NCBI GenBank assembly: GCA_016800925.1
Contig: JABCPU010000076.1
Location: forward strand, 124,001-188,000
Length of the DNA: 64,000 nt
Source: Suillus spraguei
Taxonomy: Eukaryota; Basidiomycota; Agaricomycetes; Boletales; Suillaceae
Reading direction: 5' to 3'
Shown here: positions 43,126 through 55,120 of the stretch, in pieces
Numbering within the stretch: the first letter of the stretch is position 1
Layout of the letters: every line of letters starts with the position of its first letter
Notes under the pieces: generated by a model
What the model was told of the DNA's origin: nothing
The model's input: only the letters and a program-made list of their open reading frames with translations
Database searches by the model: none
Program-made: the position numbers and the translations under genes

Positions 43126-43274
43126 GTACGGCTGTAGTTTCTGTGGCGTCACGGAGGATAAAGTTCGGGTAGAACCGAATAAGGTCTCGGTGATGTGACT
43201 AGACTGGGCCGAACCCTTTACGAATAACGAGAGTGATCGACGATTGCAATTGCATTCTTTCGTCATTCAATTCT

Positions 43275-46200
43275 ATGAGCCCTGTTCTATCAAACGTCTA
43301 TCATGAGCGTGCTTCATCGACCCCGAATCTCGAGGTAGGTTCTCATGCTTGCCCTCCACTCTTCGTGCTCTCTCTCTAAACTCTGGCGGTCGCGCAGGTT
43401 CAGGCCGCTCCGTCTGATGTGGAAATGGAGGTTGATACCGAATTAACACTTCACGATGCTCGACAGTCTGCAAAACGCATGCATCCACTTTCGCAACCTG
43501 CGATGACCGGCCAAGATGCACGAGCAGATCTCAATACTGCTGTCAGTTTTCAGGATACACGTTTTAAACCCATCAGGATATCCGACGAGGCATGCACCCT
43601 CCTCTCAATCAGAATCAAACTAATCCTGCTCCACAGGTGCATCCATATACAAAGATGGCATTGGCTGCGTTGTCTTGTTCAGCTAAAGTGTGTTTTCATT
43701 TTCTTTCTCCCGATCTTCTACTGTTGCTCAGCAATCATTTTCATTTTTGCAGATTATTCTAGCTCATGCGGATCGCGACAAAGCAATACTTGAACTTCCC
43801 AAGAAGATATGTGAAGTGTATGACTTCATATCACAAGACGACATGCTTGACAAAATCAAAATCTCATCGATGCGCGCTATGCTTGGAAAGGTTTCTCAGC
43901 AGACCCACGAATGTGCCAATTTTATCAAAAATTATTCGGAGACCAAGAGCTTTTGTGAGTCTTAATAAGTTGTTGCGTTCTTGACCGTCTCAAGCTGTTA
44001 CTATCATCACAGGGAGCAGATCCAGAAAGGACGTCAGCTCGGAAACAACAACATATACAATTCAAAATTACAATGAGGTGTTCGATAGGCTCATGCAAAG
44101 CTTCCGGGACGAGGTTGCTTGTGATGACGTAGACATACATGTCCATGATATGGGTAAGGGTTTGGACGTTCTCGTCACTTGACATATATTCACACCTTTT
44201 TAGAGGAAACATTGGACCTCAGCGGTATGACTTTGCAGATGGCGCGGGACTAGACACCAGAAAAGAACGCCTTGAAGGGACGCGCACGGAAATCCTTTGC
44301 CAGATCACGGACTGGGTCAACAGCACTGGGGATAACGTCCCACACGTGCTGTGGCTATCTGGCACTGCAGGCAAGGGCAAATCGGCCATCGCCCACACAA
44401 TTACCAGGTGGATTGAAGATGTGGGAGGGCTTGGTTCCTGTTTCTGTTTTGACCGGCAGCGAGAAGCAGACCGTCGCCACGAAAGATCTTTTCCACGGTT
44501 GCGCGGTACTTGGCTGACCGTAATCCGGAGATGAAGAGAGCATTAGCACATACAGTCAAGATCGCAAAAGTGAAGACGACGGTGGATATCGTCCAGCAGT
44601 GGCAGAAACTTCTAATCGGACCACTGAAGAAGTCATCTGGGTCAACCGGGGAACCCATCACGGTCGTGATCGATGGACTGGATGAGAGCGGTGGAGTAGA
44701 GACTCGAGAAGACCTGCTCCGCATTCTAGCTGGCAAGCATCCCGCCGTTCCCAAAATCACAGACCTCCCAGGCAATTTCCGGTTCATCGTCACTTCTCGC
44801 GCGCTTGATGACATCAAAAAAGAGTTTGACGGCGTTCAGCATATTCGACAAATATCGATGGACAACATTCCACCAGCATTCGCAGAGCGTGACATTCGTA
44901 CCTACGTATCCAAGAAGTTAGAAGGTTTTGGTTTTCAGGACAGAGAGTTTAGGGTTCTCGCTCAGAACGCTGATGGGCTTTTCGAGTGGGCGCGTCTCGC
45001 CTGCGCATACATCAAGAAGTCCCATACTGGACTATCCCAAATGGATCGCTACGAAGCTGTGGTGTCACGGGATCCTACTAAGAGAAGAATGCTATTGCAC
45101 GGCATGTATATCCTCATTTTAACAGATATCATACCCAGGGATGCTTTTCCGCAATCGCAGACAGAGCGTTCGACCGCGCTAGCGAAATTTCGCTCGGTGA
45201 TGGGACAAATACTAGGCATAGCCAAACCCCTTCCTTTAGCTTCCTTGAATGCCATGAAGCGCCATTTTCCAACGCAAGAGGACGATTTCGACGTGGGGCT
45301 TGTGGTAGAATGCATGGGTTCCCTCCTGAGCGGCACCACCAACCCATATTTTCCAATCCGACCCCTTCACGCATCCTTCCATGACTTCTTGACCGACGAA
45401 CGAGCCAGTGGAGAGTTTTTCGTCGACCTGTCAAAGGCGCAACACGACCTTGCATTTGCATCGCTTCGGGTGATGGAACATGATCTTCGCTTTAATATCT
45501 GTGATTTAACATCCTCGTATCTGCCTAATAAGAAAGATCCCGGACTGCAAGAACGAGTTCAAAAATGCATCCCCCCACATCTATCATATTCATGTCGATT
45601 TTGGATTTCACATGTACGAACCGCAGTCTTCACCAAGGAGCTCGCGAAAGAAGTGAAATTATTCTTCGACCACGAGCGGCTGTTTTTCTGGCTTGAGTCA
45701 CTCGCGTTGATCAATGCGCTCAGCAGTGCAGGTCCTGCCCTCTCACTCATTCCCCAGTGGCTCAAGGTGAGCACATTGTTATTAGGTGTCAGATAAAGCG
45801 CTCATGGACAACTACAGGGCCATCCAAAATTCATAGACGTCTCATCGACTGCAATGGACGCACAGAGGTTCATTCAAGTCTTCGGGGCCATGATTTTACA
45901 CAGCACACCGCATCTGTATGTATCAGCACTCCCATTCTCGCCTTCCGACTCTCCGCTATCGAGAAATTTTCACGTATGGTTTCCGAATACTCTTCGTGTG
46001 GCACTCGGACGTCATATGAACTGGCCGGCTGCTCAGACCGTGCTCAGGGGGCACACCTCTGCAGTTAAGTCGGTCTCGTTCTCGCCGGACGGCGCCCACA
46101 TCGTCACTGGTTCAAGGGATGGGACTGTTCGGCTGTGGGATGCTGCGACGGGGCAGCCAGTCGGTGAGCCCCTGCGGGGGCACACTCGTTTAGTTTCGTT

Positions 46201-46597
46201 GGTCTCGTTCTCGCCGGACGGCACTCGCATCGTCACTGGTTCTTGGGATCAGACTGTTTGGCTGTGGGATGCAGCGATGAGGCAGCCATCGCAGCATTGC
46301 ACCGTGTCAGATCCTCCACCATTCTCAGATGAACATCACATGATCGGGGCCACCACTACCATGACATTGAACACTTGGAACAATCACTTCTCGTCCAACT
46401 CCACCCACACACTGTGCAACACTTTTAAGTTAATTGAGGAAGCACCTGATGAGTTCATGGAGGAAGTGTCCGATGAGTTTACGGAGGAAGCATCTTATGA
46501 CAACTGCAGTTCGACTCCCTTTGTCCGGAATGCTGACAGTGGATGGGTGGTGGGGCCCAAAGGTCGGCTATTATTCTGGGAACCACCTGCTTCTTGA
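43275..46597 (+). pseudogene. NACHT-WD40 STAND NTPase (NLR-like), probably broken
   Basis: A likely start is 43275 (exon 43275-43334). Helical N-terminal blocks follow: DRDKAILELPKKICEVYDFI, then YNEVFDRLMQSFRDEVA after an intron. The NACHT domain shows GTRTEILCQITDWV, the P-loop in GTAGKGKSAIAHT, a Walker B-like ITVVIDGLDESGG and FRFIVTSRALDDIK. After the intron following LIPQWLK come a helical stretch, two WD40 repeats ([38 protein letters not shown]) and the family's closing [16 protein letters not shown]. Single-base shifts appear near 44235 (before FADGAG) and near 44481 (before FSTVARYLADRN). Only two WD40 repeats remain, whereas relatives usually have many. Such proteins act in fungal self/non-self responses. 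Confidence 0.72.
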
Positions 46598-46599
46598 TG

Positions 46600-48058
46600 C
46601 CCATTTTATAGCCCTGGAACCTTACTGGTGATACACAGAGGTACTGAGCTTGATTTGAGCCACATGGCACACGGACAACACTGGCAAAAGTGCCGAGAGG
46701 GGTGAGTCTCAGCCACCTTTCTGTTCCTGGCACTTACTCAAAACGACACCTGTAGACCTTAGTGCCGACTATATCCATTGTGGGGGTATCAGAAACAATT
46801 TAGCGACAACTCATCGGCTATTCCTTGATACCGACACTGCATATATCCACTCAAGCTCGCAATGATCGTCCAATACTTCCAATAAATTCTCCGTCTTTGG
46901 CTTCTTCCACTTCTCAATCATTCTCCCCAAGTTTTCCCTCTACTTTGCGTCCCAACATCATATCTCCCAAGGCCTTCCCACTCAACCATGCATGTACCAT
47001 CCCCTCGCCCGAATACCCAGCTGCAAATCACTCCCTCGGAGCAGCACCCACATGCCTCCCACCCCTATTTAATCAACAGCGCCCCATTCCTTCGTGGCCA
47101 AGGGCTAACCCAACTGAAAGGCCCAAAATCCTATCATGGTCATTGTATGTAGCTCACTGCCATTGTATTTAATTCACGGCCACTTTACTATACTGAACAC
47201 TGCGCCAATGTACTTTGTCACACGCAGACCAGCTCATTTGGATGATTATGGACTCGTTGTCTCAATCGACACTCACTGATAGCGATTTTGAATGTCTTCA
47301 GATCAAACTCTAACGCTGGGACCATTCGATGCGTTCCAGACCGTCCACGTGACCTAGTCATGCGAACAGTGTCACACTTCAGTCACGCGGATGTATGATT
47401 AGATAGCAATTGCCAATCAGTATCAGCTTTGACCGGGATCCTAACTGTATAACCGGAGGTCGACGCCGGCGTATGATTGTTGCAGTTGCCTGTTGTCTAT
47501 TCTCTGACTCACATTTCCATATCTGTGCATGAATAGTATTCCAAAGGGAAATTTTGTCCAACCCTGTGATGGCGGTGAACCTGGGAGGAAGTGGCAGACA
47601 CAGCTGTGCTGGAATCCGCGCCACAGCAGGTGGCACCGAACTCGGAGACAAAGACACGAGCCACAACAACTTGCACATCATTACATATTATAATTAGGCG
47701 TGCGAGATATGTACCACACACGCATGACGTGGGCCATCTGGTGACAAGGCTATAGCTAACAACTTTGAGCTTCGTGAGTCATTGACAAGGTTTTCCATCT
47801 TATTCTTGCACAAGGTTCGTTTCTAGAACACATCGCAATCCGTTATATGTGTCTCTTGCCTCTCAGGAGGTGTTACATAAGCATGGTTCTCAATCTTCCC
47901 AACCTGTGCACACGGGTGCCTCGCCGGTTTGTCATTTCACGTTCAGGAACATCTTAAGCCGCATCAACAAGGCTGTGCTGATAATTATAACGACGTTCGA
48001 GTGTTTTACTTGTACAGCCTCAAGAGCTTGCTGTATTATTTAAACTGACGTGTCGTCC
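46600..48058. other. Intergenic with dispersed repeats
   Basis: About 47395-47434 and 47872-47965 are copies of sequences near 25741-25780 and 26392-26480. An open frame at 46825-47172 is Ser/Pro-rich without a recognisable domain. No gene is called. Confidence 0.5.
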
Positions 48059-48815
48059 ATGAATATGCCCACCTACAAAGCACTCCCCACCATGCAGGCA
48101 GCATCAGCGTCAACAAATCCTGTCTCACCGAAATCATACAATTTCAGCCTAGAGGATATGAAAAACACGAAAATATTCAATAACCAACCGGCTTCTCCAT
48201 TGTACTCGGTAGTCACTGACATAAAGTCAGACAAGCGGACTGACATCTTCGATGTTCGTGGCAATCGCCTGTTGGCTCGGGTGGATAGGAGGGATATCTT
48301 GCCAGACACCATCACGTTTCCCAATAGAAATAGTGGCTCTTCAATACACCTCAGTAAATGGCTGCAGAAAAGCAAGCTTGAGGATGGACAGTACGTGAAC
48401 TGGTATAGGTGAGCGCAGTCCAGTGACTGACATGTACTACAGTCACATCCACTCCATTGAGACTGCACATGGGACTTACGTTTGGAAGTCGGACGCCGCT
48501 TACCGACTTGCTGTAAGTCAACATGCGATAGACTATCTTTGTGCCACACTCTGACGTTTGCTCTCGCGAATTACGTTCTGTTAGCTGTATCGGAAGGGTG
48601 ACATGTCCAACCCTGTTGCGCACCTCCAACAAGGAACACGAACCCAAAACTTCGCGGTAATCATGCAGGAGGAAGCGGAGCTCATTCGCGATGACGTCAT
48701 TGTGTCCTTCTTGATTCTTGAACAACGCCTAAGAATATCTGAGAAGCACATCGTCGTCGGAGGGGGCATGTTCGAACAAAATCGAGCGGTATTGGGATAC
48801 GTGAATACACCATAA
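48059..48815 (+). CDS. DUF6593 family protein 1
   Basis: Exons 48059-48408, 48443-48512 and 48585-48815 give 216 residues. The first exon carries FSLEDMKNTKIFNNQ, SPLYSVVTD, VRGNRLLARVDRRDILPDTI and SKWLQKSKL. The second has YVWKSDAAYRLA and the third the terminal beta-rich part (VIVSFLILEQRLR). This exon layout and the W-L-x-K-x-K-L motif are those of the small beta-rich DUF6593 family of Agaricomycetes, whose function is not known. Its paralogue at 51411 has the same three-exon layout with a 70-nt middle exon. GCV1 lies between them on the other strand. Confidence 0.85.
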
Positions 48816-49063
48816 TTGGGCGCATGGATCCATGTCAGGGATTCGTGGAGCGATTCGATCTGGAAAGCTATATATTTTCTTGGGGTAACGTGAACTCGTC
48901 CGCAGCTAAAAGGAAAGTACCATTCTTTGGGATTGTATACGAAGATGCACACGCAGACTTGAAGAAATGCATGCCAGAACTTCATCAATATATTTAGTGT
49001 AAATATTATCGTCGATCGCCCAAGTTGAGCAGGCGAAAGCACACCCAGGTCCACGGGCCTTGT

Positions 49064-50688
49064 TCATCCTCTCCAATAATTTGGTTTCATGAAGGGCATC
49101 GGGGAAACGATGGCTTTCCTCATTTTGTTTCGGACATCGATGTCGACCTCAGTGCCTTTCTTGTGGAAGCCAGACTTCACATAGCCCATCGCAATATTTT
49201 TCCCAAGCGTGGGGGAAGGAATGCCTGACGTGACCACGCCAATCAATTCTTTTTGAGGCGATGAGTATATTTGTGCGCCCTCTGTGTAGTGGTTATCAGC
49301 ATCGAATTTACGAAAAAGGTACCAACTGCTCTCACGTCGCGCAGGTGCACCATCCACTATGAATCCCACTCGGCGTCTCGGAGGGCCATCTTTCAGATGT
49401 TTACGTACCCCTTCCGCTCCAATGAAATCTCCAGTTTCTTTACGTTCCTTGCCTGAACGTGCAGTCAGTTTTACTACATCGTTCTCACGTGAAGAGATTC
49501 TCACCGATAACCCAAGTCAAACCAGCCTCGACAGGAGTAGTATCCTCGTCCAAGTCATTACCATATAGACACATGCCAGCTTCTAGACGTAGGGAGTCCC
49601 GAGCACCCAGACCTGCCAGTTGCACTGGGGCATTGCAGAGTAATTTGGTAACATCTTCCGTTTGAGATGGTGGTATCGAGATCTAGAACGTTGTGAGAAC
49701 GCAAAGCCTTCAAAAATAGTCACAAGCGTGTCCACCTCAAACCCGTCTTCGCCGGTGTAGCCTCCCCGAGCAACGTGCAGGTTGAAACCCTTAATGGGCA
49801 CAAATGCAGACTTGCCAAATGTTAGCTCACGTAGATTGAAGGAGGTCAAGCTCTGCAGATACTGCGCGGCCGCAGGACCTGAAACACAGTCAGAGGCTAG
49901 AGAAACTAGCTAGTTCATGCTGACCTTGCAACGCAACAAGTCCCCAATCCTCCAAGACCTCGTGTTCCACCTTTCCACTTTTAGCGCTATCACTAGCATT
50001 CCACTCTTCAAGCTTCTCCTTGAACCACGCGAGATCCCTGTCCCGTCTTCCAGCGTTTGTTACCACGTAATAGGCATCTTCTGAGTGTTTCGTGATGACG
50101 GTATCGTCAATAATACCGCCTTTTTCATTCAGGAGAACAGATAAGGTAGAGGTATATGGGGCGAGCGATGTAAGCGACGAGGGCGTTAACCATTCTAAGA
50201 ATGCTGTAACAGTACGTCCCCGGAAACTTAATTTGCTTCAGTTTGTAGTGTGGTAATGATGAAGGCAGAATCCGACCCACTTGGATTGTACCATGTGTCC
50301 AACGTCAAATAGACCGGCATCGGTACGGACGTGGGCGTGGCTGGCACCTAGAAACCAACCATTAATGCGATGCTTCTCAAAGCCGACTGTGCCCGCACTT
50401 TGACCAATGTTCCCGTAGGCAAGAGGCATTTGATATCCGGCGAATGGCACCATCTTCGCGTCATTCTTCATATGAAAATCATAAAGACCTGTTTTCCTGA
50501 GGGTCTGAACAAAAGCCTGTGAGCTTAATGTTTAACCTAGCAGCTTTACAACGACCTACTCCTTCTGTGGAGGTTGCTAACCCTCGAATGTTGGTCCAAC
50601 CTGGCAAGCTACGGTGAACTCCACATCTTGACCCGAAGAGAACACAATGTCGGGCCGTGCATGCAGATAGAGTACGGACGGTCAACAT
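49064..50688 (-). CDS. GCV1: Aminomethyltransferase, T-protein of the glycine cleavage system
   Basis: Eight minus-strand exons (50688-50560, 50516-50405, 50347-50281, 50226-49925, 49878-49736, 49682-49505, 49452-49336, 49281-49064) total 1266 nt, 421 residues, all in phase. The first 45 residues look like a mitochondrial targeting sequence (basic, Ser/Thr-rich, no acid). Then come [58 protein letters not shown] (the DD pair near the folate site), [19 protein letters not shown] sequence, [35 protein letters not shown] and [13 protein letters not shown]. The enzyme transfers the methylene group from the H-protein arm to tetrahydrofolate in the mitochondrial matrix. Confidence 0.95.
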
Positions 50689-51410
50689 ATGATCTGGCAA
50701 ATGGTGGTCTGAAGAGGTCTAGGGTTGGTCTAAGATAAGCTGTGAACTTGCGGTCTTGAAGAGTCGGGTGGGAGTTACATATAGTACAGTTGCTGACTTC
50801 TACACTCTAACCGAACTGTTTTCGAACAATTTACAACCTTCGCAGATTTGTCAACTCAGCTGCATACATTGTATACCATGCTCGTATATATTTAGTACGC
50901 AACGAGGACTGCCGCTTGATGGAGAGCATCAGAATGGCTACCAGCGTCGGGAGTGACTCAACCCTTCAACACCTAGTCAGGGCCTAAAGTCCCTAAGGCC
51001 TAGACAGCCTAATGATAGACGAATCTAGATGATCATTCCTAATCAGAGCCAGTCACTGGGTCAGTGATTGCACTCAAAATCCCCCGGAGGAAATGAAACG
51101 TTGCTTGCGATTCAGAAGTCGTCTACTATGGGCGTCAAGGATTTCCGAGTCGCGCCGAGTCCGAAACTCGATCTTGTCACTTATGGATGTTGGAATCCGA
51201 CTCACAGGACTCAGTTGCCGGATGATAGTTAATACGTGCTCAGATCATCATCCTAAAAGTTCTTGTGATGATAGCGGCGGAACTTTCAACTGGTACGAGG
51301 TACGTACTGCTACTGAATTTATAAACACTAGTGACATCTGTCGCTTCTCATGCTCGGTCAGATTCACTGATGCTATTGACACTTCTCAGGCTTGTCTCAG
51401 ACGATTCACC
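50689..51410. other. Divergent intergenic region
   Basis: It separates GCV1 from the second DUF6593 gene. CCTA(A/G)GGCC-like sequence repeats near 50982-51002. No other gene is visible. Confidence 0.45.
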
Positions 51411-52088
51411 ATGGACTCTACAGCGACGCTCGTCAACCCCACCCCGCCTACACCCTACTACATGACCAGCAATAATCCAAAGAATGCCACAATTTATACC
51501 CACCCTGGTACCCCACTATACACGGTCACCAACGATGGAAGACAGACAATAGTCAACGACCGTCGTACTCCTGGTCGGATCGTTGCCATTTTCCATCAGC
51601 GAGAAATTCTCCCAAATACCATTTCATTTTCAGAACGGAATGGTAACGCACCAATCAGCGTACAAAAATGGCTCCGAAAAACTAAGCTTGGAGACGGAAC
51701 GTAAGCTGTACTTTGTCTGCAGAGCGACTTTCGGAGAATTCATGAGCTGGCTACTGTAGACCTGCTTTCGTCATGGGGACCGATTACGGACCATGCGTGT
51801 GGAAGATGATCTCAAGCCATCGTCAAAAAGTGAGTTTTCTTCTTCAAAAAGGTGCCTTTTCTCACCATTGCCTCCGTCCTGCAGGTTTACGCTCAATGTG
51901 ACTTGGACCGACCAATAGCATCATGTTCATTTCATACCAACGTGTCAAATGGAAAGCCTGCATTTTTACTGGAATACGATGCAGAGCCTTTACGGGAAGA
52001 CATTCTGGTGGCTTATCTGCTCCAGAGACAACGAGTAATGTCAGAGGACAGGCTTATCGATGTCTTTGTAGGATCTCCGGCAGGGTAG
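51411..52088 (+). CDS. DUF6593 family protein 2
   Basis: Exons 51411-51700, 51760-51829 and 51885-52088 give 187 residues. Recognisable blocks: PLYTVTNDGRQTIVNDRRTP, GRIVAIFHQREILPNTISF, VQKWLRKTKLGDG, GPCVWKMISSHRQK and FLLEYDAEPLREDILVAYLL. The middle exon has the same 70-nt length and phase as in the gene at 48059, showing common ancestry by duplication. Function unknown. No signal peptide or membrane segment is apparent. Confidence 0.85.
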
Positions 52089-52830
52089 GCAACACTTCAC
52101 AGATGTTGGTTTAGGACATCTCGCCACAAGTACGGGCTACTTTTCTCTCACTAGGACTTACTCATACAAATTGTACATAATTCAGTCGACCACTTATCAA
52201 TGGTTATCGATGATCAGCGTGGGACCGAGTTGACCGCCTGTCAACTCACCACCCGGGTATCGTTTACAAGGTTTGACAACGAGCCAGCATGTTTTTGCCA
52301 GCAGGCATACTACCAGGAGCGAGCTCTTACAATATTAAATGATTGTTCATGCCAGCACAACACAAATTCAAGAAGTATTTCAAATGTTTACGGTGCTGAG
52401 CGCCAATATGCAACATTTTCACGCTCCTGCTCGCATTTCATGCGATCGCAACTGCATCAACATGCTTCCCTACAAGATTGTTTTAGTGATGTTGGACCTT
52501 GAATACAAACTGAGCCTCCAGTACTATGATACTTCCGCCGAGTCATTAATATTTGAATTTTTGAGGGTGGCTCTTGTTCTTTCGCAGAACGACAAGAATA
52601 AGGCGGAGATTATCTTAATGAAAATCATATTTTATACTCGAGCCCTTCATGCTGCGATCCAGCCATGAAAGTACCTGGATAAAGGAGTTTTGCGGGTATG
52701 AGCCTGAGTGAGAACTCCCTAATAGTAATGGAAGCGCTCCAACTCCAGCTTGATCAGGAACCCTAACCCCATTTTTAGGTTTCCCTCCTTCCTGTGCAAA
52801 AACATGGTCATCCAAACAACAGCCATCTAA
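52089..52830. other. Intergenic
   Basis: Two overlapping plus-strand frames (52200-52502 and 52339-52668) are open but resemble nothing known and lack a splice context. No gene is called. Confidence 0.35.
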
Positions 52831-52835
52831 CACGA

Positions 52836-53589
52836 CCATGCCATCCACAGCTCTACGATCAATAGCATCTCATGCGAAGAGGGCCTTGATGGCGTCGACG
52901 GATCAGCTAGATTCTCCTTCTACCCTTCTTGTTCAGCTCTTGCTTCAGTCAGTGGTCCTATCACACCCCGTCTAGCTGCTGAGCACCCTGCTCGCGCAAC
53001 CGTCGAAGTGCATGTCCGTCCGCTCTCATCAGTGCCAGGAACTGCAGAGAAATCCCGTGGAATGGCGATACGGGAGATCGTAGAACGCTCGTGTCTTCTC
53101 GCACAGCATCCTCGCACTCTCATTCAAGTCGTCGTTCAAGCCCTAACGAACCCAACCCCCGGTTATGCCCTTCTCGCAGCCGAAATAAATGCATGCACAC
53201 TTGCTCTAATTAATGCTGGTTCAATCGCTATGCGTGGAGTGGTTTGCGCGGTTTCTGTCGGTAGAGTGAAGAAGGGAAGCGTGGTTTCTGTGGAGGTTGA
53301 CATAGCTGATGATGCTGTACTTGAGGGAGGTGGCTGTTTTGCTTTCCTGTTTGGATTTGCACTGTCAGGGCCGATCAAAGGAGGCGCACCACCCTGTGAA
53401 GATGTTTGGTCGACTTATAGCGCTCGCCCTGGGTCATCTTTTGATCAGGCAGAGCTTGTAAAAGCCAGAGAGGTGGCTCGAGAAGCCGCAGTGGAGGTAT
53501 GGCAATGCATGAAAAATAGCATACGTCATCAAAATATGGTAGAAGAGACGCAATCACCAGAAGAAGTCGTTGTCAAGATGGAACTATAA
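52836..53589 (+). CDS. RRP46: Exosome core subunit Rrp46 (RNase PH fold), start unresolved
   Basis: The frame from about 52836 to the stop at 53589 encodes CEEGLDGVDGSARFSF (the domain's first strand), ASVSGPITPRLAAEHPARAT, VEVHVRPLSSVPGTAEKSR, IREIVERSCLLAQHPRTLIQ, PGYALLAAEINACTLALINA and MRGVVCAVSVGRVKKGSVVS. These are the landmark regions of RNase PH-like exosome ring subunits, closest to Rrp46. The ring supports 3'-to-5' RNA decay and processing in nucleus and cytoplasm and is itself non-catalytic in fungi. The 5' end is uncertain: no ATG is in frame close to the domain, and a CATCCACAG acceptor at about 52838 suggests an upstream exon I could not place. Confidence 0.85.
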
Positions 53590-55120
53590 GTGCCGTCGAA
53601 CGAAGGGCTGTACATAGAAATAGTGCGTATCTCCTGCTGTATTCATTCCGTTGCTGTTCAAGAAGCCAGCTCTTCTCTACCAGACTTCATATCAAATTGC
53701 TGGCGTTGACTCGAAAAGTTGCATTCATTGCATCCTGTCAATTTTGCACTGCACACCTGCTCCTGTGTTTGTGACATCTTTAGTCGGCGGCGTTTGTTGC
53801 AGAGGGAAAATATTAACGCCGTTTTTGTAAGGTATGCTAAGCGTTTCACGGAGATCAGGGGCATGTCCATTCAGATGGTCCGCCGATGATGGTAGGCATC
53901 CTCTACAGCGGCATCTCGACCCTCGTCTGCCTAGCGGTGCAGCCACGCCCTCCGGTCCTCCCGATGAATTGGCTATTGGTAGCCCTATTCGAATGAACCT
54001 GGAAGTTCATCAATCATTTCGTCACACGAAGCGATGTTCGTACGACTTTTGTCACGTGCTATTTACAATGAGCCCCACCACCTCCAAAAACATGGCACAT
54101 CAAGCTTACCTTCTAGACACTAGTGGTAAGCGTTTAGATAATGCGGCACTTTCTTAGTACCCTATCTCCCTCACAGGTCTGTATTTGAGATTGTCACGTC
54201 ACAAGATCGGATATTTTTGCAATTAATGTCGCATTCAATGGTCCGGACAGGCTGAGGCGTTCAGGATCTCCAGCACATGAGCATCACAGATACCTTCAAC
54301 TTTATTTCATGGTTTCGCTTCTGAAGTGAGGATAGGTGTATGATGGAGAGACATAGTGGTTGGTCCCGTACCTCCACTAGATAGGTAACCATACACTTTT
54401 TGAAGCTCTTCCCATGAAGTATTTCCCTCAAGTTCGTGCAGACCATCTGTAGGGCAGCTCGGATCATCACGTGAACAACGTCACGGTGCAGGGACAACCA
54501 CATATTCAGCCCACCAGTCAAATCCAGATGGATCAACAGTAACTTCGACCTATCCAGAAACGCCGCATGGTTTACTTATGAACTTTAAATATTTGAGTTG
54601 CGCACGCCCACGCTATCGTTTATCTGCGGAAGATTTATGATTCATGAACACATCGATCGATGCACATGTTTTATATGATACACCGGTATTCATTTAAGTT
54701 CCCTATAGGCTCGCCACAGGTCGCTACCCAAGTCAGAACCTAAAGTCAGATATGGATCCGAGCCACGTAACTTGGACGTCAGATGCCTCGACATGTATAC
54801 CTATGATCATGCCCCTGATGTTTGTAAAGCTGTGGAAGGGTTGGGCAACGTGCTGATGTGACGCTGAACAACGCTTCAGCAAGGGCTGCGATAACAATAT
54901 GAAAACGTAACCTGTGCACACCATTCACCAAATATTGGGACATACAACGGGCATGATGCATCTTAAAAGTGACTACGAAAAAATAACTACAGGAACCCGA
55001 GCTTAGCGGTGGGTACAATACCAACAGTAAAGAAATATAGCCTCGTCATCTCCGGTTCATGCAGTGCTAGACTATAGTATCTAGTGGACAAAGTTCGTAA
55101 GGGCGAGCATGCTCAGAACT
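53590..55120. other. Intergenic
   Basis: Frames here are short and carry no recognisable domain. The interval separates RRP46 from the kinase array. A plus-strand frame at 53834-54157 is open but unassigned. Confidence 0.4.

Noticed and set aside
46500..46520. TTCGACTCCC resembling a tRNA B box
   Set aside because: It lies inside coding sequence of the NACHT-WD40 gene, and no cloverleaf can be formed around it.
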